Positions 8,436-22,270 of a DNA stretch of 64,000 nt are shown one piece after another; positions within the stretch are counted from its first letter, which is position 1, and each line of letters opens with the position of its first letter. Source of the stretch: Gallionella capsiferriformans ES-2. GTDB lineage: Bacteria; Pseudomonadota; Gammaproteobacteria; Burkholderiales; Gallionellaceae. Both the position numbers and the translations under genes were made by a program. The notes under the pieces are model-generated. The model searched no databases. It was not told the DNA's origin and saw only the letters and a program-made list of their open reading frames with translations. The stretch covers positions 1,240,001 through 1,304,000 of the forward strand of contig NC_014394.1 in the NCBI RefSeq assembly GCF_000145255.1, given 5' to 3'.

Positions 8436-11400
8436 TTGGATTTCCTGGCAGAGTCAAGACCGAAGCGGCGATATAGGATAGGCAGCATGATCAGCGTCAA
8501 CAGCGTTGAACTAATGAGTCCTCCTGTGACCACGATGGCGAGCGGTTTCTGGATTTCAGATCCGGGGCCGGTCGCAAACAGCACCGGCAGCAGACCAAAG
8601 GCGGTAATGCTGGCGGTCATCAATACCGGGCGCAGGCGGCGTTTGGCGCCTTCGAAGACCACCTGCGTGATGTCCATGCCTTGGGCTACCAACTGATTGA
8701 AGTACGAGACCATCACCACGCCGTTGAGCACGGCAATCCCCAGCAGCGCGATAAAACCGACGGAGGCGGGCACTGACATGTATTCTCCGCTAATCCATAA
8801 CGCAAAGATGCCGCCTATCAGTGCAAAGGGAATGTTGGTCAGCACCAGGACGGCTTGTTTCACCGAGCCGAAGGTGGCGAATAGCAGCATAAAGATCATG
8901 CCAAGCGCGACGGGTACGACCACGGCCAGACGCGCTGCTGCACGCTGCTGGTTTTCAAATTGTCCGCCCCAGGTCAGGCGATACCCTTGCGGCAGTTTGA
9001 TCTGGTCCGCTACAGCCGATTTGGCCTCTTCAACAAACCCCACCAAATCGCGGTCGCGTACATTGCTTTGCACGACCACCATGCGCATGCCGTTTTCGCG
9101 ATCGACTTTCACGGGGCCGTCGACGCGTTCGAGTTTAGCGACGACCGAGAGCGGCACGCTGTGTCCGTTGGGCAGTGGCAGGGTCAGCGCTGCAAAGAGT
9201 GCCGGGGATTGTTGTATGTCGATTTCCCCCCGCATGATAAGCGGGGTGCGGCGGCCATTCTCGATGACTGTGCCCAGATTTTGTCCTTCAATCTGGCTGC
9301 GCAGGGCATTGCCGATGTCGTCTACGCTGAGGCCCAGACGGCCGGCCGCTAAGCGGTCGATGACAACGCGGAAATACTGCACGCCGCTGTTTTTAACGGT
9401 GAAGACATCTTCGCTGCCGCGTATGCCCTGCAATACCTTGACCATGTGTTCGGCAGCCTCATTGAGTTTGTTGAGATCGGTACCGAAAATTTTGATTGCG
9501 ATGTCGCCGCGCGCACCGGTGAGCATTTCAGATACGCGCATGGCAATCGGTTGCGTAAAACTGTATTCGACGCCGGGAAAATCGCTCATTACACTACGCA
9601 CGTGATCGACGATGGCGTTTTTGTCCGGATTGCGCCACTCGGCTTGCGGTTTCAATACCAGAAAGTTATCCGTTTCATTGAGTCCCATCGGATCCAGCCC
9701 CAGTTCATCGGCGCCGGCGCGCGAGACGATGCCTTTGACTTCAGGTACCGCGTCCAGTATCGCTCTTTGGATGCGCTCATCCATAGCTGCTGTTTGTGCG
9801 ATGTTGATGGAGGGCAGTTTTGAAACCTGCATGATCAGGTCGCCTTCGTCCATTTCCGGCATGAAGGCTTTGCCGATCAGGGTATAGACGCCACCGCTGA
9901 TTGCGAGCACGAGTAGCGCCGACGCAATCACGACACGCTCTTTTTTTAGCGCCTTCTCCAGCAGGGGGGTGTAGATTGCCATCGCTTTGCGTACCAGCCA
10001 GGGTTCGTCGTGACTGGCGGTCTTGATCAGCAGCGAGGACAGCATAGGCACAACGGTGAGCGACAGAATCAAAGAGCCTGCCAGCGCAAACACGATGGTG
10101 AGGGCGACAGGGATGAACAGCTTGCCTTCGAGTCCTTGCAGCGTCATCAGGGGCAGGAACACGATGATGATGATGGCCACCCCTGCGGCGACCGGCGTGA
10201 TGACCTCTTTAACCGCGCGGTAGATCACGTGCAGATGCGGGATATGTGCGCGACGGCCTGCCAGATGATTGATGATGTTTTCCATCACGACAACGGAGCC
10301 GTCGACCAGCATACCGATAGCGATGGCCAGTCCCCCCAGACTCATCAGGTTGGCAGACATGCCGAACTGCTGCATCAGAATGAAGGTGATCAATACGGCC
10401 AGCGGCAGCGTGATCGCGACCACGACAGCGGCGCGCAGGTTGCCCAGAAACAGCACCAGCAGGATCACCACCAGCACGATGGCTTCGGTGAGCGCCTTTG
10501 AAACGGTGCCGATGGCGCGATTCACCAAGCTGCCGCGATCATAAAATACTTTAGTCGTGACGCCTTTGGGTAACGTTGGCGCGAGTTCCAGTAATTTGGC
10601 CTGCACACCCGCAACGACTTTTTGTGCATTCGCACCGCGCAGCCCTAAGACTAAGCCTTCAACCGCTTCGCCGCGACCGTCTTTGGTCACCACGCCGTAG
10701 CGCGTCATGCTGCCGATGCGCACTTGAGCCACATCTCCGACACGGATCGGATTGCCGGCAGGGCTGGCGATCACAATGTTGCGGACGTCTTGAAGGTTCT
10801 TAACACTGCCTTCGGCGCGCACCAGCAAGGCTTCATCTCCGTCATTGATGCGGCCTGCACCGTCGTTGCGGTTATTGGCTTGTATAGCCTGTTGCAGCAT
10901 GGCAAACGAGATGCCGTGAGAGGCTAAGGCGTTGTGATCGGGGACCACTTCGAAGCTGCGTGCCAGGCCGCCTAACGAATTGACGTCGGCAACGCCAGGC
11001 AGGGTGCGCAGCGCCGGGCGGATAATCCAGTCGAGTATCGTGCGTCGGTCTTCAAGAGACACGCCATCGCCTTCCACGGTGAACATGAACATTTCGCCCA
11101 GCGGCGTTGTAATCGGGGCCAGTCCTCCCGATGCGGAGGCCGGTAAGTCGCGTTGCGCATTGTTGAGGCGCTCGGCAACCTGTTGTCTGGCCCAATAGAT
11201 ATCGGTGCCCTCATTAAAATCGATCGTGATGTCGGCGATCGCATATTTAGAAATCGAGCGCATGATGCGCTGATTGGGAATGCCCAGCATTTCAAGCTCG
11301 ATCGGCGTAACGATGCGCGCTTCAACTTCCTCGGGCGTCATGCCGGGCGCCTTCATGATCAGTTTGACCTGTGTGGATGAGACGTCCGGGAAGGCATCAA

Positions 11401-11506
11401 TCGGCAGGTCGCGGAACGAGGCGATGCCCGCGCCGATCAGCAGCAGCGTCATTGCCGCAACTAGGAGACGCTGGGTGAGCGCGAATTCAACGAGTTTAGA
11501 TAGCAT
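8432..11506 (-). CDS. CusA/CzcA-family heavy-metal RND transporter
   Basis: A 1024-residue inner-membrane pump of the heavy-metal efflux (HME) type. The N-terminus (LVEFALTQRLLVAAMTLL, then FRDLPIDAFPDVSSTQVK) is characteristic. The TM4 region AIAIGMLVDGSVVVMEN has the central Asp and the Glu, but Ala replaces the first Asp of CzcA, closer to the CusA pattern. The metal specificity is therefore uncertain: it could be Cu/Ag or a divalent ion. It overlaps the adaptor gene by one base and DUF3240 by four, giving the order adaptor-pump-DUF3240-channel. Confidence 0.93.
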   Translation of the reverse strand: MLSKLVEFALTQRLLVAAMTLLLIGAGIASFRDLPIDAFPDVSSTQVKLIMKAPGMTPEEVEARIVTPIELEMLGIPNQRIMRSISKYAIADITIDFNEGTDIYWARQQVAERLNNAQRDLPASASGGLAPITTPLGEMFMFTVEGDGVSLEDRRTILDWIIRPALRTLPGVADVNSLGGLARSFEVVPDHNALASHGISFAMLQQAIQANNRNDGAGRINDGDEALLVRAEGSVKNLQDVRNIVIASPAGNPIRVGDVAQVRIGSMTRYGVVTKDGRGEAVEGLVLGLRGANAQKVVAGVQAKLLELAPTLPKGVTTKVFYDRGSLVNRAIGTVSKALTEAIVLVVILLVLFLGNLRAAVVVAITLPLAVLITFILMQQFGMSANLMSLGGLAIAIGMLVDGSVVVMENIINHLAGRRAHIPHLHVIYRAVKEVITPVAAGVAIIIIVFLPLMTLQGLEGKLFIPVALTIVFALAGSLILSLTVVPMLSSLLIKTASHDEPWLVRKAMAIYTPLLEKALKKERVVIASALLVLAISGGVYTLIGKAFMPEMDEGDLIMQVSKLPSINIAQTAAMDERIQRAILDAVPEVKGIVSRAGADELGLDPMGLNETDNFLVLKPQAEWRNPDKNAIVDHVRSVMSDFPGVEYSFTQPIAMRVSEMLTGARGDIAIKIFGTDLNKLNEAAEHMVKVLQGIRGSEDVFTVKNSGVQYFRVVIDRLAAGRLGLSVDDIGNALRSQIEGQNLGTVIENGRRTPLIMRGEIDIQQSPALFAALTLPLPNGHSVPLSVVAKLERVDGPVKVDRENGMRMVVVQSNVRDRDLVGFVEEAKSAVADQIKLPQGYRLTWGGQFENQQRAAARLAVVVPVALGMIFMLLFATFGSVKQAVLVLTNIPFALIGGIFALWISGEYMSVPASVGFIALLGIAVLNGVVMVSYFNQLVAQGMDITQVVFEGAKRRLRPVLMTASITAFGLLPVLFATGPGSEIQKPLAIVVTGGLISSTLLTLIMLPILYRRFGLDSARKSK

Positions 11507-12606
11507 TATTTATCCCCGATGCCCATCATGCTGGATTTGAGCGCCGAGACGCCGTGCGTTGCAATTTGCTCGACCCCTTTGAGCGTGCCGCTGATGACGC
11601 TGTTTTGCGCGCCTTCGTTAAGGATTTTGACTGTTACGGCATGAAATCCCTGCGGTGTTCTGACAAAGACCACGGCGCGACCATCTAGACGGGCAATCGC
11701 ACCGTTGGATACTTCCCATTGAGCGCCGCTGCCATTCGATGTGCCGACGGATGTTTCGACGAACTGCCCGGGACGCAAATTTTTCATGCCTTGCAGTATG
11801 ACGCCGCGCAGCAATACTGTTTGATTGGTGCCGGTCAGGCTGTGGCCGATTGCCGTGAGTTTGCCGCTGGCGTTATAGGCAGGGATGGTAATGGGCGCGC
11901 CCACCTTAAGATCACGCACCATCGCGAGCGGGGCCTGAATTTCCAGTGAGAGCGAGTCGACGCGGGCGATCTTGAAAATAGGCACGGCCGCATCGAGACG
12001 CTGACCTGCGCCGGCCGTCTTTTCAAGTACGACACCATCGATAGGCGAGGAGACGGTAAGTTGGCTGCTTAAATTGCTGCTCGATTGCAGTTGGGTGATG
12101 GCGCTATCAGACATGCCTGAGATGCGCAGCATCTGACGACGCTCGGAAAATGCGGCCTGAGCTTCGAGGGCTAAGGCCTGTGAATTGCGTAGCCGGCTCT
12201 CGGAAATTATTCCATCCTTATATAAGGACTGATCGCGGGCTAAATTGTCACGGCTGAGCTGCTTTTGCGCGGCAGACTGCAGCAATCCGCGCTGCACTTC
12301 AGCGAGCGCCGGACTTTGCAGCAGGGCGATGGCCTGACCCCTTTTGACGCTATCGCCGACACCGACCAGAATCTGCTCGATCAGTGCGGGGAGCGGGGTG
12401 CTCACAACATACAGTTGATTGCCCGGAACGATGACTTGTCCGGGGAGCCCTGAAACTTCGCCGGATTGCTTAGCGGGTAAGGGGCTAATCGCAATACCTA
12501 ACGAGGCAATTTGCTTGGCATTGATTGCAATGTCATCAATTGCTGCACTGGCGGTTTGGATGGTCGACAGGAATACGATTCCAAGCAATAACGATGACTT
12601 ATACAT
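11506..12606 (-). CDS. RND periplasmic adaptor (membrane fusion protein, CusB/CzcB-like)
   Basis: A 366-residue adaptor bridging the RND pump and outer-membrane channel. It has a signal peptide (YKSSLLLGIVFLSTIQTASA), a first biotinyl-lipoyl half (GVGDSVKRGQAIALLQSPAL), a helical hairpin with heptads, the second lipoyl half (SPIDGVVLEKTAGAGQRLDA) and beta-barrel segments. I chose the ATG at 12606: it follows CGGAG at proper spacing and gives a clean signal peptide. The frame-open start at 12639 would add eleven residues before it. First gene of the metal-efflux operon. No His-rich metal-binding tail is seen. Confidence 0.9.
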   Translation of the reverse strand: MYKSSLLLGIVFLSTIQTASAAIDDIAINAKQIASLGIAISPLPAKQSGEVSGLPGQVIVPGNQLYVVSTPLPALIEQILVGVGDSVKRGQAIALLQSPALAEVQRGLLQSAAQKQLSRDNLARDQSLYKDGIISESRLRNSQALALEAQAAFSERRQMLRISGMSDSAITQLQSSSNLSSQLTVSSPIDGVVLEKTAGAGQRLDAAVPIFKIARVDSLSLEIQAPLAMVRDLKVGAPITIPAYNASGKLTAIGHSLTGTNQTVLLRGVILQGMKNLRPGQFVETSVGTSNGSGAQWEVSNGAIARLDGRAVVFVRTPQGFHAVTVKILNEGAQNSVISGTLKGVEQIATHGVSALKSSMMGIGDK

Positions 12607-12664
12607 ATATAACTCCGTTGCGCGCGATAGCGTACGCATATATTACTGGTTGCAAGATGAAATG

Positions 12665-12693
12665 ATAGTAGATTAGCGCGTACGATGCCGCAA
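12665..12693 (-). promoter_or_regulatory. candidate sigma-70 promoter of the heavy-metal efflux operon
   Basis: On the minus strand, TTGCGG (12693-12688) and TACTAT (12670-12665) are 17 bp apart, about 60 bp upstream of the adaptor start codon. No regulator gene (MerR or two-component) lies next to it in this window. Confidence 0.35.
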
Positions 12694-12780
12694 ACCTTAA
12701 TGTATTACGCTGCAGTAGTCCTATCGCGGGTGTGAATAGTTCACTCAATTGCGATATTTGATAAATAAAGTAAATATTGT

Positions 12781-12809
12781 TTGACGTGATGGGTAGGCTT
12801 TGCTATAGT
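12781..12809 (+). promoter_or_regulatory. sigma-70 promoter of tRNA-fMet
   Basis: TTGACG (12781-12786), a 17-bp spacer and TATAGT (12804-12809) end 11 bp before the tRNA. Position, spacing and match support a dedicated promoter. Confidence 0.7.
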
Positions 12810-12820
12810 TCGTTTTCTGA

Positions 12821-12897
<77 letters not shown>

Positions 12898-12954
12898 GTT
12901 TTAAGAGTCGTAGAATAAACGCTGCGATTAGAAATAAAAGATTTCAAAATGTAG

Positions 12955-12982
12955 TTGACAATAAGTTTTAAGTCTCTATAAT
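12955..12982 (+). promoter_or_regulatory. rRNA operon promoter
   Basis: Perfect TTGACA (12955-12960) and perfect TATAAT (12977-12982), 16 bp apart, about 215 bp ahead of mature 16S. An AT-rich stretch upstream could act as an UP element. Confidence 0.85.
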
Positions 12983-12991
12983 GCTGACCTC

Positions 12992-13020
12992 TTCGCTGCA
13001 AAGCGAACGCTCTTTAAAAA
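12992..13020 (+). promoter_or_regulatory. rRNA leader antitermination site (boxB-like hairpin and boxA)
   Basis: The hairpin TTCGC/GCGAA (12992-12996 with 13003-13007) is followed at once by CGCTCTTTAAAAA (13008-13020), close to the NusB/NusE-bound boxA consensus. This is the usual layout of rRNA leaders that protects against Rho. Confidence 0.7.
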
Positions 13021-13023
13021 CAT

Positions 13024-13053
13024 AAATTAAACAATCGACGAGTGTAGGTGCTT
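13024..13053 (+). other. 5' arm of the 16S processing stem
   Basis: This leader segment pairs over nearly 30 nt with 14752-14782 behind 16S (for example AAATTAAACAATCGA with TCGATTGTTTAATTT, allowing G-U pairs). The stem encloses 16S and is the expected RNase III substrate, fitting the rnc gene at 45515. Confidence 0.75.
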
Positions 13054-13198
13054 GATTTTTGGTAGTTATCGGCTTCTTATGGAGCTTAAAAAGATAACGA
13101 CTTTAAAATATAGTAGTGCTTACGCAAAGTCGAAAAAAATCATGTTATGTGATTTTCTTTGAGTAAGATCGGTTCAGCAGTGAACCAAAACAGGTATT

Positions 13199-14737
<1,539 letters not shown>

Positions 14738-14751
14738 GAGAATCCGGAAAT

Positions 14752-14782
14752 TGAGTGCCTACACTCATCGATTGTTTAATTT
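14752..14782 (+). other. 3' arm of the 16S processing stem
   Basis: Complementary to 13024-13053; sits between the 16S 3' end and tRNA-Ile. Confidence 0.7.
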
Positions 14783-14795
14783 AAGAGTATTACCT

Positions 14796-14872
14796 GGGTC
14801 TGTAGCTCAGCTGGTTAGAGCACTGTGTTGATAACGCAGGGGTCGTTGGTTCGAGTCCAACTAGACCCACCA
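14796..14872 (+). tRNA. tRNA-Ile (GAT)
   Basis: A 77-nt cloverleaf with encoded CCA and anticodon GAT at 14830-14832. First of the two spacer tRNAs of the rRNA operon. Confidence 0.97.
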
Positions 14873-14890
14873 GTTAGAAATAGTTTTGCC

Positions 14891-14966
14891 GGGGGTTTAG
14901 CTCAGCTGGGAGAGCACCTGCTTTGCAAGCAGGGGGTCAACGGTTCGATCCCGTTAACCTCCACCA
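14891..14966 (+). tRNA. tRNA-Ala (TGC)
   Basis: A 76-nt cloverleaf with encoded CCA and anticodon TGC at 14924-14926. The G3-U70 pair, the identity element for alanyl-tRNA synthetase, is visible (GGGGGTT against AACCTCC). Second spacer tRNA. Confidence 0.97.
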
Positions 14967-15054
14967 TTAACTGAGAAGTAGTGGTGGTAGTAAGAAGTTG
15001 CAAGAACCCATATTTAAACCTTTAGGGTTTCGATATTGGCTTTTGCCGATAAGA

Positions 15055-15083
15055 TGTTCTTTAAAAATTTGGAAGAAGTAAAG
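15055..15083 (+). promoter_or_regulatory. spacer boxA and 5' arm of the 23S processing stem
   Basis: TGTTCTTTAAAAA (15055-15067) is a second boxA copy. GGAAGAAGTAAAG (15071-15083) is the exact complement of CTTTACTTCTTCC at 18268-18280 behind 23S, so the two form the RNase III stem around 23S. The rest of the 340-bp spacer 14967-15306 holds no gene. Confidence 0.7.
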
Positions 15084-15306
15084 AAGTGATTCATGTATGA
15101 GTCAGGTTGGTTAACTCCATTCTTATGATTACATGTTTAACTTAAATGGGTTTTTGATTGTATCAAGACATTCCGTGATTAGTCATCATGGTTTGTACAC
15201 AAACCTTTGCGAAATCAGATCCTTAAATCAATCTGATGTAACGAAGATTTAAATTGCGAAACATATATAACGCCTTAGTGGCAACACTGAGGACTTAACG
15301 TTATAG

Positions 15307-18203
<2,897 letters not shown>

Positions 18204-18367
18204 ATAACATTAAGTAGGGCTGATAAAACGGTCTTATATATGTAACGCAAGTACAATCAAAGACTTACTTTACTTCTTCCAGATAATATTTCTTGAAACC
18301 ATGTATAATGGCGGCAAGAAACAACAAACATAGTGGTTTGCAGAACATCGCAAACGACTTACCAGTT

Positions 18368-18484
18368 TGTCTGACGACCATAGCGAGTTGGTCCCACTCC
18401 TTCCCATCCCGAACAGGACAGTGAAACGACTCCGCGCCAATGATAGTGTGGATTACCCATGTGAAAGTAGGTCATCGTCAGACT
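18368..18484 (+). rRNA. rrf: 5S ribosomal RNA
   Basis: About 117 nt. The terminal helix GTCTGACGA (18369-18377) pairs with TCGTCAGAC (18475-18483), and the core has TTGGTCCCACTCC and CCGAAC. The 164-bp spacer before it holds the 3' arm of the 23S stem. Confidence 0.95.
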
Positions 18485-18497
18485 CCTTATAAACACT

Positions 18498-18522
18498 AAG
18501 CCCTCGAAAGAGGGCTTTTGTG
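18498..18522 (+). terminator. rho-independent terminator of the rRNA operon
   Basis: The stem AAGCCCTC-gaaa-GAGGGCTT is followed by TTGTGT. It has a GNRA-like loop and a short U tract. Confidence 0.85.
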
Positions 18523-18571
18523 TAAAGCAGCACTAAGTACTAACCATTTTGATGATTTATTAAGTCAAAAC

Positions 18572-18647
18572 GGGTCGTTAGCTCAGCTGGTAGAGCAGCG
18601 GACTCTTAATCCGTTTGTCGCAGGTTCGATCCCCGCACGACCCACCA
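18572..18647 (+). tRNA. tRNA-Lys (CTT)
   Basis: A 76-nt cloverleaf with encoded CCA. The anticodon loop CTCTTAA gives anticodon CTT, reading AAG. It follows the 5S terminator and has its own terminator. Confidence 0.93.
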
Positions 18648-18655
18648 AATAAACT

Positions 18656-18684
18656 AAGCCTTGCATCGATGCAAGGCTTTTTTA
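18656..18684 (+). terminator. rho-independent terminator after tRNA-Lys
   Basis: The 11-bp stem AAGCCTTGCAT-cg-ATGCAAGGCTT is followed by TTTTATT. The 190 bp from here to 18874 hold no gene; a TATAAT at 18840-18845 may be the -10 of the next gene. Confidence 0.9.
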
Positions 18685-18874
18685 TTGTCTGTGATGCCAC
18701 ATCATAATACCAAATCACACCCTCTATGCATTTGTCTGATCGCCTGTTGCAAGCCTGAGCCCTTTCAATCAGATGCCTTGCGGCCTGTTCACGCAATTAT
18801 CTAGCTACTTTGCGCTATAGATATGCGTCTTGAGAAATGTATAATCGGCGCCACTCTCATCACCGTGTTGTTTT

Positions 18875-19996
18875 ATGAAAATTAAAGGCATGATCCTTGC
18901 AGCGGGCAAGGGCACCCGTGTTCGACCGTTAACTCAGGATCTGCCCAAGCCGATGATTCCAATTCTCGGCAAGCCGGTGATGGAATATCTGATCGAACAT
19001 CTGGCGAAGTATAACGTCGATGAAATTATGGTCAATGTGGCCCACAAGCACTGGAAAATCGAAAATTATTTCGACAATGGCAGTCGCTGGGGGGTGCAGA
19101 TCGGCTATTCATACGAAGGGGTATACGATCACGGCGAGATTACCCCGCAACCGTTAGGCTCTGCCGGCGGTATGCGCAAGATTCAGGATTTTGGCGGATT
19201 TTTCGATACCACAACTATCGTGATTTGCGGCGATGCGCTGATTGATCTGGATATCGGTGCGGCAGTTTTCGAACACAAGGCCAAAAAGGCCATGGTCAGC
19301 GTAGTGACCCTCGAAGTGCCGAACAGCGAGGTCGGCAACTACGGTGTGGTTGAAACAGATGAGGATGGTCGCATCATCTCCTTTCAGGAAAAGCCTGCAC
19401 CCGAGCAAGCCCGTTCAAATTTTGCCAGTACCGGGATCTATATTTTCGAGCCCGAGGCGATCAATCTGATTCCGCAGGGCGAGGTCTTCGATATCGGCAG
19501 TCAGCTGTTCCCGATGCTGGTCGAAAAGGGCATGCCGTTTTATGCGCAAAAGCGCTTCTTTAACTGGATCGATATCGGTCAGGTGTCGGATTACTGGACG
19601 GTGCTGCAGCGCGTGCTCCGGGGAGAATTGCCGCACATGCAAATGCCGGGTACCCAGGTCAAGCCGGGGGTCTGGGTGGGTATCAACACCCGTATCGACT
19701 GGGATAACGTGGAAATTTCCGGCCCTGTGTATATCGATTCGGGTGTCTGCATCGAGGCGGGTGCAAAAATCGCCGGCCCGGCGTGGATTTCGCATGGTTC
19801 CCATATTTGCCGGGATGCGCAGGTGATACGTAGTATTCTGCTCAATTACACCCGCATCAGCGCCGGCATGATTTTTGATCAGACCATCGTGTCGCCAACA
19901 TACTATTTCGACCATTGCAGCGGCGAGACTTACTATCTGGGCGATGAAGGCACGGATTTGCGCTGGGGCGATGCGCGGGGACGGCGTTGTACCTGA
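18875..19996 (+). CDS. sugar-1-phosphate nucleotidyltransferase with left-handed beta-helix tail
   Basis: A 373-residue enzyme joining NTP and a sugar 1-phosphate. The nucleotide-binding start is MILAAGKGTRVRPLT with the downstream KPM, followed by GSAGGMRKIQDF and the metal site VICGDALIDLD. The C-terminal third (VWVGINTRIDWDNVEISGPVYI onwards) is a hexapeptide-type beta-helix. It resembles mannose-1-phosphate guanylyltransferases and glucose-1-phosphate thymidylyltransferase relatives; the exact sugar is not certain. Next to ugd, it points to polysaccharide or lipopolysaccharide precursor supply. Confidence 0.85.
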   Translation: MKIKGMILAAGKGTRVRPLTQDLPKPMIPILGKPVMEYLIEHLAKYNVDEIMVNVAHKHWKIENYFDNGSRWGVQIGYSYEGVYDHGEITPQPLGSAGGMRKIQDFGGFFDTTTIVICGDALIDLDIGAAVFEHKAKKAMVSVVTLEVPNSEVGNYGVVETDEDGRIISFQEKPAPEQARSNFASTGIYIFEPEAINLIPQGEVFDIGSQLFPMLVEKGMPFYAQKRFFNWIDIGQVSDYWTVLQRVLRGELPHMQMPGTQVKPGVWVGINTRIDWDNVEISGPVYIDSGVCIEAGAKIAGPAWISHGSHICRDAQVIRSILLNYTRISAGMIFDQTIVSPTYYFDHCSGETYYLGDEGTDLRWGDARGRRCT

Positions 19997-20206
19997 GGGT
20001 TGGTGCCGGACGGTGAGGGCACTGAGTGGTGCGCTCATTTGGGTTAATTCATTGACTAAAATGTCGCTTCGAATCAGAATCCGGCCTTGAGTGGATGTTT
20101 ATCTTGCACCGGCAGGCAGCAATAGGTGGCTTTGTTCAGGTGCAGGAAATGGATCTCCGCGGTCTCTGGCAAGCCTCTCGCAGGCTTAAACTTTGAAATT
20201 ATATCT

Positions 20207-21373
20207 ATGAAAATTGCTATCGCCGGTACAGGTTACGTTGGACTTTCCAACGCGATTTTGCTTTCCCAACACAATGAAGTGGTGGCCATCGACATCATCC
20301 CCGAAAAGGTTGCGATGCTCAACCGCAAGCAGTCGCCTATCGAAGATGTCGAAATCGAGGATTACTTGCAGCACAGGACACTCAACTTCAGGGCGACGCT
20401 CGACAAAGTGGACGCCTATACTGGTGCCGATTATGTGATCATCGCGACGCCCACAGATTACGATCCGGAAACTAACTATTTCAATACAAAATCGATCGAG
20501 TCGGTCATCAAAGACGTGACCGCGATCAATCCGCAGGCCGTGATGATCATCAAGTCCACGGTACCGGTGGGGTACACCGCCAAGCTAAAACAAACGACCG
20601 GTTGCGAAAACCTGATCTTTTCGCCCGAGTTCTTGCGTGAAGGCCGTGCGCTTCACGACAACCTGTATCCGTCGCGCATCGTCATCGGCGAGCGTTCGAA
20701 GCGCGCCGAAATTTTCGCCGGTTTGCTCAAGCAGGGCGCCGTCAAACAGAATATCGACACGCTGTTCACCGACTCTACTGAAGCAGAAGCCATCAAGCTG
20801 TTTGCTAATACCTTTCTTGCGATGCGCGTAGCCTATTTCAATGAACTCGATACCTATGCGGCCACACACGGATTGGATAGCAAACAAGTCATTGATGGCG
20901 TCTGTCTTGACCCGCGCATAGGTGACCATTACAACAATCCATCATTTGGTTACGGTGGCTACTGCCTGCCTAAAGACACCAAGCAACTGCTGGCTAACTA
21001 CAACGACGTGCCACAAAACATCATGCAAGCCATTGTGGATAGCAACACCACCCGCAAAGACTTCATTGCCTTCGATATCATCAAACGCAAGCCGAATATC
21101 GTCGGCATCCACCGCCTGATCATGAAAGCCGGCTCAGATAACTTCAGGGCATCGAGCATACAAGGCATCATGAAGCGCATCAAGGCTAAGGGAATTGAAG
21201 TCATCGTCTATGAGCCCGCGTTGCACGAATCACAGTTTTTCCATTCGCGTGTCGTGAATGATCTGGCGCAATTTAAAAAAGAAGCCGATGTGATCGTCGC
21301 TAACCGTATGAGCACCGATTTGTCGGATGTGGAGGCTAAGGTTTATACCCGCGACTTGTTCGGCAGCGATTGA
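20207..21373 (+). CDS. ugd: UDP-glucose 6-dehydrogenase
   Basis: A 388-residue NAD-dependent enzyme oxidising UDP-glucose to UDP-glucuronate, the same length as E. coli Ugd and closely alike throughout. It has the Rossmann motif [17 protein letters not shown], the stretch [17 protein letters not shown], the catalytic Cys in [12 protein letters not shown] and the same C-terminus [11 protein letters not shown] chose ATG 20207 because the Rossmann start follows directly; the 27 residues of the longer open frame lack family likeness. UDP-glucose comes from galU at 53225. The preceding 210 bp hold no gene. Confidence 0.95.
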   Translation: MKIAIAGTGYVGLSNAILLSQHNEVVAIDIIPEKVAMLNRKQSPIEDVEIEDYLQHRTLNFRATLDKVDAYTGADYVIIATPTDYDPETNYFNTKSIESVIKDVTAINPQAVMIIKSTVPVGYTAKLKQTTGCENLIFSPEFLREGRALHDNLYPSRIVIGERSKRAEIFAGLLKQGAVKQNIDTLFTDSTEAEAIKLFANTFLAMRVAYFNELDTYAATHGLDSKQVIDGVCLDPRIGDHYNNPSFGYGGYCLPKDTKQLLANYNDVPQNIMQAIVDSNTTRKDFIAFDIIKRKPNIVGIHRLIMKAGSDNFRASSIQGIMKRIKAKGIEVIVYEPALHESQFFHSRVVNDLAQFKKEADVIVANRMSTDLSDVEAKVYTRDLFGSD

Positions 21374-21465
21374 TTTTCGCGCGGCGCTACGCTGTCCGGC
21401 GGCGTAGCAGGTACCTAGTCCATGAGGTGCTTCGCATTTGAACTTATTCAATCGGTAACGTAACG

Positions 21466-22263
21466 ATGTTTGAGAAATTGCTTCCCCAGGTTGTCGCTAT
21501 TGCTGTCAAAGCCGGGCAGGCCATCATGGAAATTTACGCCGATCCTGCAAATGTCGTGATGACTAAGGCGGATGATTCGCCGTTGACGCAGGCCGATTTG
21601 GCCGCAGATAAGGTCATTAAAGCGGGGCTGGAGAATTTGCAGTTGGGCTGGCCTGTCTTGTCTGAAGAGTCTGCCGAAATACCTTATGAAACGCGTAAAA
21701 ACTGGCCGTGCTTCTGGCTGGTTGATCCGCTGGATGGCACTAAAGAATTTATCAAGCGTAACGGTGAGTTTACCGTCAATATTGCGCTGATTGAAAACGG
21801 CGAACCGGTGCTGGGCGTGGTGTATGCACCCGTGTTGGATGTCTGCTATTTCGCGGCTCGCGGCGTGGGGGCGTTCATTAAACGCGGTGCGCAGGCCTCG
21901 CAGCCGGTCGGCGCTAAAGCCGCATTGCCGGGCGAGGTGCTTAAGATCGTCGCCAGCCGCTCGCATGCCGACGAGCGCACTGCCGCACTACTTGTGAAGT
22001 TGGGGGAGTACGAGTGCATCAGCATGGGCAGTTCGCTGAAACTGTGTCTGGTCGCCGAAGGTGCCGCGCATCTGTATCCGCGCCTCGGGCCTACCATGGA
22101 GTGGGACACAGCCGCGGCTCATGCGGTGGTTGCCTGTGCGGGCGGCCGAGTGTGTGATTGGACGGGAGCAGAATTGAGCTATAACAAGCCAGATTTACAT
22201 AACCCGGAATTTCTGGTCATCGCCGAACAAGATACCAAATTACTCGCCAAACTTATTGCGTAG
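21466..22263 (+). CDS. cysQ: 3'(2'),5'-bisphosphate nucleotidase CysQ
   Basis: A 265-residue inositol-monophosphatase-fold enzyme hydrolysing PAP to AMP. The metal site is [13 protein letters not shown], preceded by SEES, with the C-terminal motif [14 protein letters not shown]. It removes the PAP by-product of sulfate assimilation or sulfotransfer. A 7-bp inverted repeat (GCTACGC 21386-21392 with GCGTAGC 21402-21408) lies between ugd and this gene. Followed immediately by cysC, consistent with joint expression. Confidence 0.93.
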   Translation: MFEKLLPQVVAIAVKAGQAIMEIYADPANVVMTKADDSPLTQADLAADKVIKAGLENLQLGWPVLSEESAEIPYETRKNWPCFWLVDPLDGTKEFIKRNGEFTVNIALIENGEPVLGVVYAPVLDVCYFAARGVGAFIKRGAQASQPVGAKAALPGEVLKIVASRSHADERTAALLVKLGEYECISMGSSLKLCLVAEGAAHLYPRLGPTMEWDTAAAHAVVACAGGRVCDWTGAELSYNKPDLHNPEFLVIAEQDTKLLAKLIA

Positions 22264-22270
22264 AAAAATT

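Noticed and set aside
10010-10501. 163-residue frame on the plus strand, rich in His, Gln and Asp
   Set aside because: It runs antisense within the RND pump gene; its composition is the mirror of transmembrane codons, and it has no ribosome site.
20126-20206. 27-residue N-terminal extension of Ugd
   Set aside because: The family starts directly with the Rossmann motif encoded from 20207, matching the E. coli length of 388 residues.
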